From Mytilinidion resinicola (Eukaryota; Ascomycota; Dothideomycetes; Mytilinidiales; Mytilinidiaceae), in the NCBI RefSeq assembly GCF_010093595.1, contig NW_022985443.1, positions 398,688-462,687 on the forward strand: a stretch of DNA of 64,000 nucleotides, given 5' to 3'. Position 1 is the stretch's first letter. Each line of letters opens with the position of its first letter. The position numbers were made by a program, and so were the translations under genes. Of the stretch, positions 46,690 through 58,013 are shown in pieces. The notes under the pieces were generated by a model that was given only the letters and a program-made list of their open reading frames with translations, was not told where the DNA came from and ran no database searches.

Positions 46690-48195
46690 CAATCTTGCTC
46701 CCTCAACACCACTGAGAGGAGTAGCCTAGCTAAAGAGTGACCAGTCAGTCAAGAAGATACCCAATTCACACCGCACCAACCTTGGCATCCTTCAAGGGCA
46801 TGAAAGCTCCAAGCTTGGGCAGCAGCTCTTACATAGCAGCCCTAATGATTCATTTTTGCTCCCTTGACACCACTGTAAGGAGGAGCTCAGCTAAATGGTG
46901 ACCGGGCGGTCAAAAGGTAGTCCAGAATGCCACACATCAACCTCAACATCCAGTCAGTGACAAGTTTAGGTACTGACTTGGATATATCAAGGCCAGAGCT
47001 TCCCACTTGCCTGATTGACACCACTGCAAGGAGTAGCCCAGCGAACGGCTGGCCAGTCAGTCAAGAGATAGTCCAGACTGCAACACCTCAGCCTTGACAT
47101 CCTATACGGACGTAAAAACGATTAGCCTGCGCCCTGGATCATAGATATCAATCCTAAAGCTTCCATATTGCTTGCTCAATATCATTGCAAGGAGTAGCAC
47201 AACTAGCTTGCGACCGGTTGGTCAACAGGCAGCCCAAATCGCAGCCATGGTGAACCTGCCATCATGTAAGGATGTAAAAGCTGCGTCCCTAGGCAGTGAC
47301 TCGTATATACCAACTGTAGAGCTTCGCTCTTACTCGCTCGACGTCACTGTCAGGAGTACCCCAGCTAATAGGTGGTCTAGCAGCGAAGAGGTAGTCCAAT
47401 GTACACTGTAGAAACCCTGACATCCTTTAAGAACGCGACAGCTCCAATTTTGGGCACTGACACGGCTCTATCACTCCTGGGGCCGTACTCTTGCCTGCTC
47501 AATACCGCTGTGAGGAGGATCTCCGCTAACGGGTGGCCGGCCGGCCAAAGCGCAGTGTAATATTTACTGCTTAATCCTTTGCATTGCGTTGAAGTAGCTA
47601 CAAGCTCAGCCACAGGGATATAGCACTGCTTAAGCGCTACTTTGGAAGCTAAATACTACTGTCAGAAGGAGCTCAGCTGGCAAGTAGCCGCCCAGTCAAA
47701 CGGCAATCTACTTCATACCGCGTGGAACTTGACATTGCGTTGGAGTAGCTGTGAGCTCAACCACACAGATATACCACTACTTACGGGCTCCTTTGGAAGC
47801 TAGAAACTACTGTCAGGAGTAGCCTAGCTAGTTAGTGGCCGGGTAGTTGAGAGGCAGCCCAATTCACACCGCATTGACCTGGGCCTTGTGTTGGAGCAGC
47901 TGTAAGTTTAGCTACACGGATCTGGTACTGCTTGAGTGCTACTTTGGAAGCTAGACACCACTGTCAGGAGTAGCTTAGGTAGTAGCTAGCCGGGCAGTAA
48001 GAAGGTAGCCTGATGTATACTGCGTGAGCCTTGGTATTGCGTTGGAGTAGCTATAAGTCTAGCTACACAGATCTACGAAAGCTTGAGTGCCGCTCTGGAA
48101 GCTATATACCACTGTCAGGAGTATCCTAGCCAGCATGTAGCCTGTTAGTCAAAAGGCAGTCCGCTTCATGCCGTGTAGAACTTGACATCATTCCC
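46690..48195. repeat. Degenerate satellite-like array, about 155 bp x 10
   Basis: The core ACACCACTGTCAGGAGTAG (variants) recurs at about 46704, 46864, 47014, 47177, 47339, 47500, 47651, 47804, 47952 and 48105, spacing 148-163. Each core is followed by a variant of CCAGCTA, GGTGGCCAGTCAGTCAA, GGTAGTCCA and CCTTGACATCC. Units 1-6 carry a segment like AAGCTCCAAGCTTGGGCA; units 7-10 replace it with GCGTTGGAGTAGCTGTAAG and CTACTTTGGAAGCTA, so two subfamilies lie side by side. Several units keep complementary CACCACT and AGTGGY segments flanking the AGGAGTAG core. No open frame spans the array. Confidence 0.85.
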
Positions 48196-48404
48196 AGAAC
48201 TCCGAAGTCCCACAAGAGCACCCTTAGCATTGGTCAACCAGTGTACACAGGACTCCTTGATAGTGTATGACCATCCCAATGGCCTTCAATTTCAACTGAT
48301 CTACCTATGTAGGTTCCCAACCAGCCTAGTATCGAATAGCGCCATGGCCACCACTCTGTCCCAACGCCAGGAAATGCCTATATGACCACCCGCTATGAAT
48401 TCTT

Positions 48405-49610
48405 TCATTTATCGCCCTTCTTCTTCCGCAGCGACTGTCCCTGGCCCTGGAAGTGGAACTTCTCCTTCTCCTTCTCTTCGTCCTCTCCTTTCCGCTTCAC
48501 GGGCTTGATTTCGTACCCGAAGAACAGCTTGCCGGGAGCGAGCCGGAGGGGTTGCGGGCCGTTTGTTCTCCTCAGCACTGTGGACGGGGCGTTGGACGAG
48601 GAGCCTGCGACTGGCGTGGATGGCTTCGGCGTGGGCGACTTGCTCCCCTTCTTGGAGGATAGCTTGTGGCCGCCGCTCAGGAAGTTCGAGGACACCGCTT
48701 TGGCGCCTGCCGCGGCTGATGTGGATGACGGGGCGATAGCAGCGTAGTTGATTGCCTGGGCCATGCTGCCTTGGGAACGCAGCGTGCCGCCCTTTCCAGC
48801 CATAACTCCTGTCCCACTCCTCGGGGTGCTCGTGCCGCTGGTGTTACGCTCCGGCTCCTTGTAGCCCACCGGTGCGGCGAAGTCAACTGACAGGTCCGTC
48901 TCCAGCGTGCATATTGCCTTCTTCTCGCTGACGGGTTTCGTCTCGAGCACGGCTATGCTGTACACGTTGTCGTTGTATGAGAATGTGAAGATGTCGCCTG
49001 TGGTGAGGCAGGCGAAGTTCCGGAAGGCGTTCTCGAGCACGGCTTTCGGGTCTGAGATCTCTAGGAACGAGGGCGACTGGGGTTGGAGCTTGATGAAAGT
49101 TCCCAGAGGTAGGTCGGTCGACTTGACCTGTAGGAGGTCTCCAGGTTCGACTTCAAGAGTTTGCATGAGCTGGGGAGTTATTAGTGGTGATGCTTCAAAC
49201 GGGACGTCAGGCGACATACCCAGTATGGTAGATAGATCTTGCCCTCCTCCGCTATGAACTCCAGAACACCGGCATGGGTCTGCTTGCCATCTTTCGCGCC
49301 GTTTATGAGCTCAAAGAGCATAGGGTATGTGATGTGGAGGCGGGTGAGCTTGTCCAAGGCACTGGGTGGTAGGAACACCTTGCCGCCGTGATTCGCGTCT
49401 TCTCGCTCTGGACCGGGCAGCATGGCGATGGGATAGCAGCGGAAGTATTCATCGAAGCGGCGCTGGCCACCTCCCTGACGCCGCAGTATCGCCTGCTGGT
49501 ACATAGCCATCGGGTCGTCGTCGTCGTAGAAGCCGGGGTTGAACTGCAGTGGTATTAGCGGTGGTGGGGTTGATAGAGCGAGGACGAAGCTCTGGACTTT
49601 GGCTGACCAT
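48405..49610 (-). CDS. ufd1: Ubiquitin fusion degradation protein 1
   Basis: Exons, in coding order, 49610-49608 (ATG only), 49543-49220 and 49169-48405 give 363 aa. The N-terminal Ufd1 double-psi fold is clear: RRFDEYFRCYPIAMLPGPE, GGKVFLPPSALDKLTRL, ITYPMLFELING, then VEPGDLLQVKSTDLPLGTFI and LENAFRNFACLTTGD. The C-terminal third is low-complexity Ser/Thr/Pro and ends in a basic tail. Family role: with Npl4 it brings polyubiquitinated substrates to Cdc48/p97. The conserved reading frame (FNPGFYDDDDP) opens right after a CAG acceptor and its only reachable upstream start is an ATG directly followed by a GTCAGC donor, so the initiator codon probably forms its own exon. The alternative start is the ATG at 49510. 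Confidence 0.92.
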
Positions 49611-49891
49611 GGCGAAAGAGCTTGTTAGTGTCTAGGGCGGCTACGCGTAGGTCTAGGGAGAAAGTAGAAGAGGAGGTCGGGCAGGGTGAATTTGTATGGT
49701 GATATGGGTCGCGGTTGCTCCCCAGGTTGATCGGAGGCAACCTTCGGCGATGACGCTAGACGCTAGGACTACAGCTCCATCAAACGGTGGTGGCTCACAC
49801 CCTTCTCTTGTTTTCCACACACACCTCACCTTCCAGCATTGTTTGACGCGCACACCTGCAGACGACACTATTACTACGCAGGACGACAAAT
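49611..49891. promoter_or_regulatory. Short divergent promoter, ufd1 and lin1
   Basis: Only 281 bases separate the two starts, so the genes must share a promoter region. The plus side is CACA- and ACACC-rich near 49810-49860. Confidence 0.55.
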
Positions 49892-51259
49892 ATGGCAGGT
49901 AAAAATGGGTTCACAGCACCGCGGCCAAAACGCGCCGGCGATCAGTTCACGCGAACACACCACGGCGAAGGCGACGGCCACTCGCCCAAGAAGGCTCGAT
50001 TCGACTACCGCAATCCCTCCACTCTCGCCCCAGACGCCCCCGAAGAGGATGCCATACTGGAGCTGGACGAAATAGGACGCAGTGGGGGGACAAAGCGCAA
50101 TGCCGTCAATATCGACGGCTACGAGTCGGACAGCTCCACCGAGAATTTCGATACTCGTGCAGATGGGCGCGCCAAGGCAAAAGCCCAGGCGGAGGCGGAG
50201 GCAAAAGAGGACGACTCGGATGAAGACATATTCGGCGGGGCAGATGACAAGGACGGCGTAGAGGACCCAGACCCGGCCCAGGCAGGAAAGCTGAAGAAGA
50301 GAGCTGTGAGATTCCTGGATGGACACGAGATACAAGGCCAGGTCGACGAGAGCAAGTCAGGAGGCCATGTTTCTGCCGACTTCTCACTCAGTGGCAAGTC
50401 TCGGCAGCGGGACGACGAAAGCAGCAGCGAGAGCGGGGACGACGAGGAGCGGGACCGAATTGGGAGCGATGTGGACGAGGAGATTGGGGCTGGGGGCAAG
50501 AAAAAACATGCACCGAAGCTGGACGCTTTCAACATGAAGAACGAGGGCGAGGAAGGCCGATTCGACGAGAGCGGTAATTTCGTTAGGAAAGCTGCGGACC
50601 CCGATGCTGTTCACGACACATGGCTGGACGGGATATCGAAGAAGGACCTGAAGTCGGCACGAGAGGCACATGAAAAGCGGGAAGCTGAGCGGCGGCAACG
50701 AGCTCTGGCCGACGATTCTGTTTTGACAAGCGACGTTCTATCTACTCTGATTACACACATGGAAAAGGGCGAGACAGTCTTGGAGTCACTACAACGTCTT
50801 GGCAAGGGCAAGCCCAAGGAGAAGAAAAAACCAAAGTGGCAGAAGAACAAACGCAAGAACGGGGACGACATGGATCTCGACTCTGATAAAACCGCCGAGG
50901 ACCCCGCAGAGACGAAGCGCAGGGAGGCTGTCGAAGCCATTACAGGAGCTGCCGACCAGCTAATGACGCGGGGCCAGACGGACGTATACGACGATGAGCG
51001 AGAGAAACTGATTCGGCAGTACAAGAAGGACACTGGCGACGACTGGGTAGAACCGATTCGTGCAGCTGTGGAGAGTGGCTCAACAGATACGAAGATGTGG
51101 GAATACAAATGGTCTGACGCTCGAGATGGCGGGGAGAAACATGGTCCCTACGACGGGCCGACGATGGTGGCTTGGAACGATGCAGGGTATTTCGGAGAGG
51201 GTGTTGAGTTCAGACGCATTGGCGACTCGGAATGGTCGAGGGTGGTGGACTTTGTGTGA
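49892..51259 (+). CDS. lin1: Lin1/CD2BP2-like GYF-domain protein
   Basis: A single exon of 455 aa. The N-terminal two thirds are acidic and low-complexity with RAVRFLDGHEIQ, LDAFNMKNEGEEGRFDESGNF and DTWLDG motifs that are hallmarks of the Lin1/CD2BP2 family. The C-terminal GYF-type domain runs about 403-455 (MWEYKWSD ... HGPYDGPTMVAWNDAGYF), with GPYDGPTM standing for the usual GPF/GPYD motif. Family role: U5 snRNP assembly factor in pre-mRNA splicing, binding Prp6/Prp8 and proline-rich partners. The lysine-rich stretch at about 305-330 may be nuclear-localising. Confidence 0.93.
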   Translation: MAGKNGFTAPRPKRAGDQFTRTHHGEGDGHSPKKARFDYRNPSTLAPDAPEEDAILELDEIGRSGGTKRNAVNIDGYESDSSTENFDTRADGRAKAKAQAEAEAKEDDSDEDIFGGADDKDGVEDPDPAQAGKLKKRAVRFLDGHEIQGQVDESKSGGHVSADFSLSGKSRQRDDESSSESGDDEERDRIGSDVDEEIGAGGKKKHAPKLDAFNMKNEGEEGRFDESGNFVRKAADPDAVHDTWLDGISKKDLKSAREAHEKREAERRQRALADDSVLTSDVLSTLITHMEKGETVLESLQRLGKGKPKEKKKPKWQKNKRKNGDDMDLDSDKTAEDPAETKRREAVEAITGAADQLMTRGQTDVYDDEREKLIRQYKKDTGDDWVEPIRAAVESGSTDTKMWEYKWSDARDGGEKHGPYDGPTMVAWNDAGYFGEGVEFRRIGDSEWSRVVDFV

Positions 51260-53583
51260 ATAGGGTAAGCTGCAAAAAAAGTCTCCCACTGAAAGCCATT
51301 CCGCCTTGCTGCACTCGACCCTCTGCAGCGATGGCGGCACGCACATGGTGGTCGCATTGTGATACCTCAGTATTTCAGGCGCCCTGTCGCTCGTAGATTC
51401 CGGACGGTGAGGGGGGGAGCGAGTCCGGCGTGGGTAGACACGCCGATGGCTGGCTCGTTCCTTTCCCTATCACGACGTCGCTTGCAGCAAACATTATCGT
51501 GATACTCGAAACGGCAGTCTAGATGTCGGGGACCGCGGCAGCAGAAGCGGCTGTGGCACAGTCTCTTCAGGGAGGCTTGCACCTTTTAACTAATCTGTCG
51601 AAGATGTGCGGCGAAGAGTCCAGTCAGGCCCATGTCGACCCTCCACTATATCACGAGACCGTCTCGTCCTGCGGTTTAGCGATCTTGGGATTTGTTGGAG
51701 CTCCTCCCGCGGGCCCGGGCCAGTCAGATGGGCTTGGGCAGCCTCTCGCAGACTCCAGCGGCTACATGACGGCTGCTGGCCACTCAACGCCCAAACGGTC
51801 GTCCTCAAGCTGCCGTACAACACTGTCAGATCACGGCCTTCCCCGCTCCGTAAAGCGGTGCAGGATCTGGACGCAAAACGCGCTCGGGCAAGACATGCGG
51901 CGCATGTGATGGATGTAATGGGGGGCATCGTGACGGCTTTGGTGGAGGTTGGCAGCCCGGCCGGGGCTTGTTATCTCGAGGCGGTCCCGACGGGAATGAT
52001 GCGTCTGCTTGGTGATCGCATGTATGGCGCGCATGGGTGTGCAGGACGGCATGCGGAGAGGCCCAGCTGTTCACCTGATGAGCAAGGGAAATGTCTGGTT
52101 GAGATTGGACGTGATGACAGGGGGCGACAGACCACCTGCTGGATAGCCACTGTAAGGTACATGTACGTGTGTAGTACCTCGCTCTAGTAGATATACAGGA
52201 ACCTCTCATGTACCACCCAGGTACTGCAAACATCTCGACGTCAGGCGACTCTTGGGCGCAGGAGGATTGCAGATTGAAGACTCCCTCGAGGAGGCAAACC
52301 AACCACGCCGCGACTAGAGCTGCAGGTCATCAAATTGAATGAGAGATTACGACGGCGGCGTTTCGTCTTCAGCACGCGGCGAAATCCCGCCCAATGCCAG
52401 GGTTCGTACCGGTAAATGAGGCTGCACCGCCTGTAGTGGAAGTGAGACCTGCGAGGAGCCAACAGGCCGGTCTGCTCTCTCAGCAGCATCGGATGGCGAC
52501 GATGCGATCGCCACGGCAAAGGGGCAGCCCCAGCCGTCGGTGCAGGTCCATTCGGGCGGCCAAAAAAGCAACGCTGGACGCCATGCCCGATCGACTCGCG
52601 GCTGCGCTGAGATTTATTCCTTTGTTCTCGAAGCGCGAGCAAGTTGATCCAATCTTGGGTGCCCGCCAACGGGCCAACGTGGTGCAGGAGCGGGCCTCTG
52701 GCCGAGTCGCGGGCTGCTGCAGGTGTCATTTGCGGTGTCTCGTAGCTGTCTCTGGCGGGCTGCGTCCAACGGGTACGCAGCTGTCAGTCGCGTCGAGTGC
52801 AGCTAGGCCGTCGAATTCCAATATTCCAATAATACAGCAGCGCTGGCGGGCCAAGGGGCACCGAGATGGCGCCCATCCTGGAGGTGGCACGGGCTGGAGA
52901 CTAGAGGCGCGGAAAGGGGACGGCAGTAATAGCTCCCAGGGCTGCTCCAGCGTGTATAGGAGAGCACCGCCCATGATGAAACCCGACAAACGCCAGGTCT
53001 CTGCCTGAACCTGCCTCGACGCTGTATCTCGCGCCGCCCCTCGCATTTCCCGCGTGTCGCTCGCTGCCTCCTGTGCCTCTTGCTCACCGTCCACGGCCGT
53101 TCCAGTGGAGTTGGGAAGCGCATCACGGCCAGCACCAGGCCCACTTGGGAACCTCGCAGCACCAACGTCTTTTTTCACTCCGCGGCCTCAGCTCCATCGT
53201 CTTCCACACTCCTTCCACACCCTCGCGGCGTTGAAGCGCGTCCCTCGCACACCACCCCCGTTGCCCCCGTCCCGCCAGCAGAGCCCTTGGAAGGAGCTCG
53301 GAACCCTGTCCAGCACCGGCCAGAGCTCGACTTTGTCTGCCACGTCCGCCGCCTGCACGCCCATCGCCTCCCACGACCCGACATCCCCCAGGTCTGGCAG
53401 CGCCCGCTCCCTGAATATCTTGGACATTGCGAGCTGCACTTGCTCGCCCGCTCGCTGCTCGACACCTGCCTACGGACGCTGCGTCCCGCCTGTGCCGTTC
53501 TGCTTTGCTGCAGAGCGCAAATGAACTGAGTCCCGACTTCACGACCACGGCCTCTCTTCGCTCTGACGACTCCCACCATCACG
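51260..53583. other. Gene-poor region upstream of the RRM-R3H gene
   Basis: Several frames up to 205 codons are open on both strands in GC-rich DNA (for example 52394-53008 plus and 52241-52729 minus), none with a domain. 53040-53583 is strongly C-rich and is the likely long leader and promoter of the next gene. Confidence 0.55.
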
Positions 53584-55483
53584 ATGTACTCCTCCGCCTA
53601 TGACACGGGCTCATCGCGGTCGCCGGGCTCACACCGCCACCAGCCCAACACGCTGCACCGCCAGCCCTCCCGCCAGTTCGACGCCTACGGACAGCTGCCC
53701 ACCGGCGGCCTCTACACTGCGGAGGACCACGCCCGAGGCTACGATTCGCAGCCTCGAAATTACGACCGACTCAACGCTACCATACACAGCGGGTACGGCT
53801 ACGACATGGGGGGCAGCCAGGCATGGAACGCCAGCGCGTTCAACCAAAACAACCCCCTCTCGACCATCGGGGCCTCGAGCAGGATGAAGCAGCCGGCACG
53901 GGGCCGGAGTGCTCTGCCTACGGTAGGACACATCATGCTGGTCTATAATTATCTTAGACGATGAAGCTGACCCTTTTCTGTAGCCCTGGATGGACCAACC
54001 ACAGCCGCTTCCCAACTTCTCCTCACTTCCAGGCCTTGGGCCCGGACACCCCAACTCCGGGCTAGGCCCATCCCTGCGACAGGATAGCTACAATCCCGAA
54101 ATGGACGAGGAGTTGATCCCTACGGCTATCGTCATCAAGAACATTCCCTTTGCCGTCAAGAAGGAGCAGCTTGTGCAGCTGATGACCGATCTACGACTTC
54201 CGCTGCCTTACGCGTTCAACTACCACTTCGATAACGGGGTATTCCGAGGTCTTGCTTTTGCAAACTTCACGACTGCCGACGAGACGGCCCAGGTCATCGA
54301 TACTATGAACCATTTCGAGCTCCACGGGCGCAAGTTGAGGGTCGAATACAAGAAGATGCTCCCCTTGGCGGAACGGGAGAGGATTGAGCGAGAAAAGAGG
54401 GAACGTAGAGGCCAACTCATTGAGCAGCATCAGCCCATGACGGGAAGTCTAACGACGCAGCAGTCCTACTCTTCTCTCAACTCCCATGTGCCCGCACAGT
54501 CGCCTTCGCCAGTGTCAGGGCAGGCATCGAAGCTCAGTAAGTTATGCAAGCTAGTCTGCATGGGGAAACTAACATAAAAAGTAGACGTAGACATGAACGA
54601 CGCCCAGGTGCTGCAATTTTACTCACAACTTTTGTTGTTCAAGGAGACCGCCGAGCGCGAGAGCATGACTTTCCCTCCCTCGTTGGCACCAAGCCAGCGC
54701 CGCATCGTCCATACCCTGGCCCATATGCTGGGACTAGCACATCTTTCCAAGGGCAGTGGTGAGCAGCGACAGGTTCACATCTTCAAGCTTCGCGATGATC
54801 CGAACATGAGCCCGCCCATGCCTCAAATGCCGACCAGCCATCCGAATGAGCAACCGCGCCGAGGCCTCAACAGGGCTGCCACCACAGATTTTAGCGATGT
54901 GAGAGCACATGAGTCATTCTATGGCAACCTCAACCGACAAGGATCTGGGTTTCTTGGATTTCCGGATTCTCCTGGTGGCTTGACTGCAGGCCCGAATCTT
55001 CGAGCCGCAAAGTCGTATGCGGATCTTCGATCCTACACGCCATCGCCAGTGCCCTCAATAGCCAGCCTTCCTCCTGTGCATCACTCGAGGAGAGAGGGAG
55101 AGTACTTTTCTTCCACGAATCCTAGCGTCACCCCTACGGCTACATCAATGAGCCAGCGTGATGAGGGTCTTTTGGTGAACGGCTTGAATACTATGAACCT
55201 CGGCAATGGGTTCGGTCAGAATGGTAGCCCGCGAGGTCTACGCGGAATGATGTCTTGGGACCGAGAACGAGAGAACCCTGGCCCGATTGGGGGTCACCGG
55301 TCTTTCAGCACAAATTACGATGAGCAAAGCCGTGACAGGAGCCAGGGACTGCCGTCGCGACAACCCCGAGGACCCGGTCTAGAACGCGGCACTGGATTCT
55401 CCCGTGGCAGGCAGAACGGCCACCATGGCCGCAACAGCGATGAGCTCTCATCGCAATCGAATGTCGAAATTGTTGTCGAGTAG
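53584..55483 (+). CDS. RRM and R3H RNA-binding protein, Pin4/Cip-like
   Basis: Exons 53584-53922, 53984-54536 and 54585-55483 give 596 aa. After a low-complexity N-terminus, an RRM lies at about 160-240 (AIVIKNIPFAVKKEQLVQLM = RNP2 side; GLAFANFTT = RNP1 side). A linker with basic helix ERERIEREKRERRG follows. An R3H-type segment lies at about 318-350 (RESMTFPPSLAPSQRRIVHTLAHMLGL). The C-terminus is Ser/Gly/Arg-rich. The layout matches yeast Pin4/Mdt1 and fission yeast Cip1/Cip2, cytoplasmic mRNA regulators linked to the cell cycle and stress. Intron 2 ends in a tandem AAGTAG acceptor that keeps frame either way (Ile-Asp or Asn at the junction). Confidence 0.9.
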
Positions 55484-57429
55484 GCTCACGAAGAGATGCT
55501 GAAGGCTATCAGGGTCTGAGACGAAGAAAGATGCATGAACCCAAAGTATGAAATGAACGGCCTCGGCGGTGTTTGGCCTGTGGAATCAACCCTCACGACG
55601 TATACGAAGAATGACGCTACGATGGTAGAGATAACATCATAAGGGGTCCGTAGCCCTAGAACTTCTCGCATCTTTGACTTGGGTATCTGAAAAGCATCTG
55701 ATGGACTGATTGGATTTGTTTTCTTTAGGCGGCATATTGCACTAGTGTTTCCCCTCTTTGTACTGCTTTCTGTTCTCTTTCGCATTTTCTGCTGGACCTA
55801 TTCTAGCTTTCCGTTATTGAGGAGAGTAACTGCTACTGTTGATTCTTCTCGCTTTTTTTTCGACCCTTTTTCTCACCCAAAACAAACATATCTACCTTCA
55901 TCATTTTACGTACACAACCGCCAAAGCGACGACGACGACGACGACTCTTGCATAACGACAACCACGACCCGGAACGAACATCGAGATACCAAGCATACAG
56001 CCCAACCCAGCTGGCTCGCTCGCGCGAAAAAAGACATCCAGGCCCGCCCTTCTTTTGGCAGCACCTGCCGCCTGGTACGTTTACGGCAGCTTCTTCCAAG
56101 GAAAATGAAAACCAAAACCGAAACCCTTTATATCCGCTTTCGTGTGGGCAACCACCTACGAGACAACGAACCGATTACATCCTGTCTATATCCTCCCTCC
56201 CCCATCCAATGTTTTGCATAGTCTCGTCTTTCTTTTCTTTCGTCTCACCGGATGAAAACTCGGTTCTCTTCGATTCCTGGCAACTTTGAAACGGGGGAAG
56301 GGAACTGAACTGAGTTGGTTCGTCGTCCTGTGAGGCCTTTTTTGTACCCGTTTTCTGATTACTTTGGTTGCCTGCTTTTTGCTTCTTTACAATTGTGTTG
56401 ATTCTTTCTTGAGGCTGAGAATTTTCGATGGGGATACTCCGTAATTCGCCGCTTTAATACACACCGACTTTTTTGTTCTCTGGGGGTTTTTTTTGAATTT
56501 CGAGTTTGTGATTTTTGGGGTGGCGGGGTTGGGGTTGGAGTACGTGGGTATGGGCTTTAATACGGGGTTGTATCGAACCCCTTCTTATTGTGAGACGGGG
56601 TGGGAAGAGGAGAGAAAGGGTTGGGGTTTTCCGTTATCGTGAGATTGTATTGTAGTAGGTTTTCATGGATACTTATGGGTACTGGAGTCCTTTTTTGGAA
56701 TGCGGTCCGTGATTTCGTGATTTGAACATAACAAGGGCCCTACTAACATACTCGTCTGCCAGCCCCAGAGTGAGAGAGCAACTGTTTTCTCACTCACATC
56801 TTGGCCCCTCACAAATCATAGGCACAGCTTTCGTCAAAAAGGGTTTTTTTGCTGATATTTATCGTTTTTTTCTCGCTATCCGCACTACCTAATTGCAAAA
56901 AAGAGAGAAGATGAAAACCACGGAAGCATATAGTTCGGGCCCAAAAGAGGATAGGGCTAGAGGGGCCTCCCAAGTTGCCTACCCCCCCGGCGCCCGTTTC
57001 CTCTCATCCTCGGTGTGTGAAAATTCCTTTGCCCACACCTTTCCCAGTTTCAAGATGGTCAAACCTAGCCTAGCCTAGCCGAACACCAATCCACGCCATT
57101 GAGAGAAAACAAGGAAATAAAAGGGGAAAAAGGGAAAGCTGGGTTCGCAAGATAGTCGGAGAATCGCATGAAAGTCGGTTGGGGGAATAGAGGGGAGATA
57201 TAGCACACGGGTGAGTGGATTATCGGGGGGGGGGGGGGGGGGGGTTTGTCGTAGTTGTGTTGTGCATCGTGTGGCCCGTATCGTGTGTTGTCTGTATCGA
57301 TCCAAAGGAAACATATCGACTATTGTGATGGCCGCCCCCCCTCGCCGTCGCTCAATCTAGCTCATGCCCAATCCATCCCCGGCACACGTTATCGCAGACC
57401 GCTCGCCCCAAGTGGTGGTCCACACGTAT
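55484..57429. other. Convergent 3' flanks, T- and G-rich
   Basis: No supported gene. 55740-56900 is T-rich with several short homopolymers. A GGGGTT/AACCCC hairpin occurs near 56562-56579. 57064-57079 is a (cctag)3 microrepeat and 57225-57244 a G20 tract, listed separately. Confidence 0.55.
57225..57244. repeat. G20 homopolymer
   Basis: Twenty consecutive G on the plus strand, i.e. C20 in the transcript sense of the H2A.Z gene, about 185 bases beyond its stop codon. Assembly length may be unreliable. Confidence 0.9.
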
Positions 57430-58013
57430 CTAGACCTCGCCGGCCTTCTTGTTCTTCTTCTGCTCCACCTTGAGCAGCAGCGCGCGGTTGATGTGGGGCA
57501 GGACGCCGCCGAAGGCAATCGTGGCGCGGATGAGCGTGTCGAGCTCCTCATCGCCGCGGATCGCGAGCTGCAGGTGGCGCGGCGTGATGCGCTTGACCTT
57601 GAGGTCCTTGGCCGCGTTGCCGGCCAGCTCGAGCACTTCGGCCGTCAGGTATTCAAGGACGGCCGTCAGGTAGATGGAGGCCTTGGCGCCGATGCGCGTC
57701 TTCTGGCGCGTAATGGTGCGCAGGTGGCGCTTTATGCGGCCGCAGGGGAACTGTGGGAAAAGCGCGAGAGGTTGTCAGCTTGTTGGCCTTTGTGTGTGTG
57801 TGTGTGTGGTATGCGTCATCAAGGGTGCAGAGGGGTGAACGTACCTGCAGGCCGGCTTTGGCAGAGTGCGACTTGGATGTCTTCGCGTTGGCGTCGCCCT
57901 TGCCGCCTGTCTTGCCGCCTGTCTTTCCTGTGGTGCGCGCGATCGTTAGCTTAGGCGGTTCGGTGGGTGCAGCGAGATCTTCGAGGCAGGCGCGTACCTT
58001 TTCCGCCGGGCAT
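57430..58013 (-). CDS. htz1: Histone variant H2A.Z
   Basis: Exons, in coding order, 58013-57998 (16 nt), 57927-57845 and 57750-57430 give 139 aa. The Gly/Lys-rich tail ([27 protein letters not shown]) leads into the histone fold. The block [20 protein letters not shown] with [19 protein letters not shown] is nearly invariant in H2A.Z and separates it from canonical H2A (extended acidic patch). The C-terminus lacks the SQ(E/D) motif. The L1-preceding FPVGR motif reads FPCGR here. Role: replaces H2A at promoters through SWR1, setting expression and boundaries. Intron 2 (57751-57844) contains a TG microsatellite. The gene is isolated from other histones. Confidence 0.95.
57791..57808. repeat. 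(TG)9 microsatellite in an H2A.Z intron
   Basis: Nine TG units inside intron 2 of the H2A.Z gene; (CA)9 in the transcript. Confidence 0.9.

Noticed and set aside
52241..53008. Opposed ORFs of 162 and 204 codons upstream of the RRM-R3H gene
   Set aside because: GC-rich chance frames; the region behaves as promoter and leader.
56560..56580. GGGGTT...AACCCC hairpin resembling a tRNA T-arm
   Set aside because: The loop does not match the TTCRANN consensus and no acceptor, D or anticodon arms can be placed around it.
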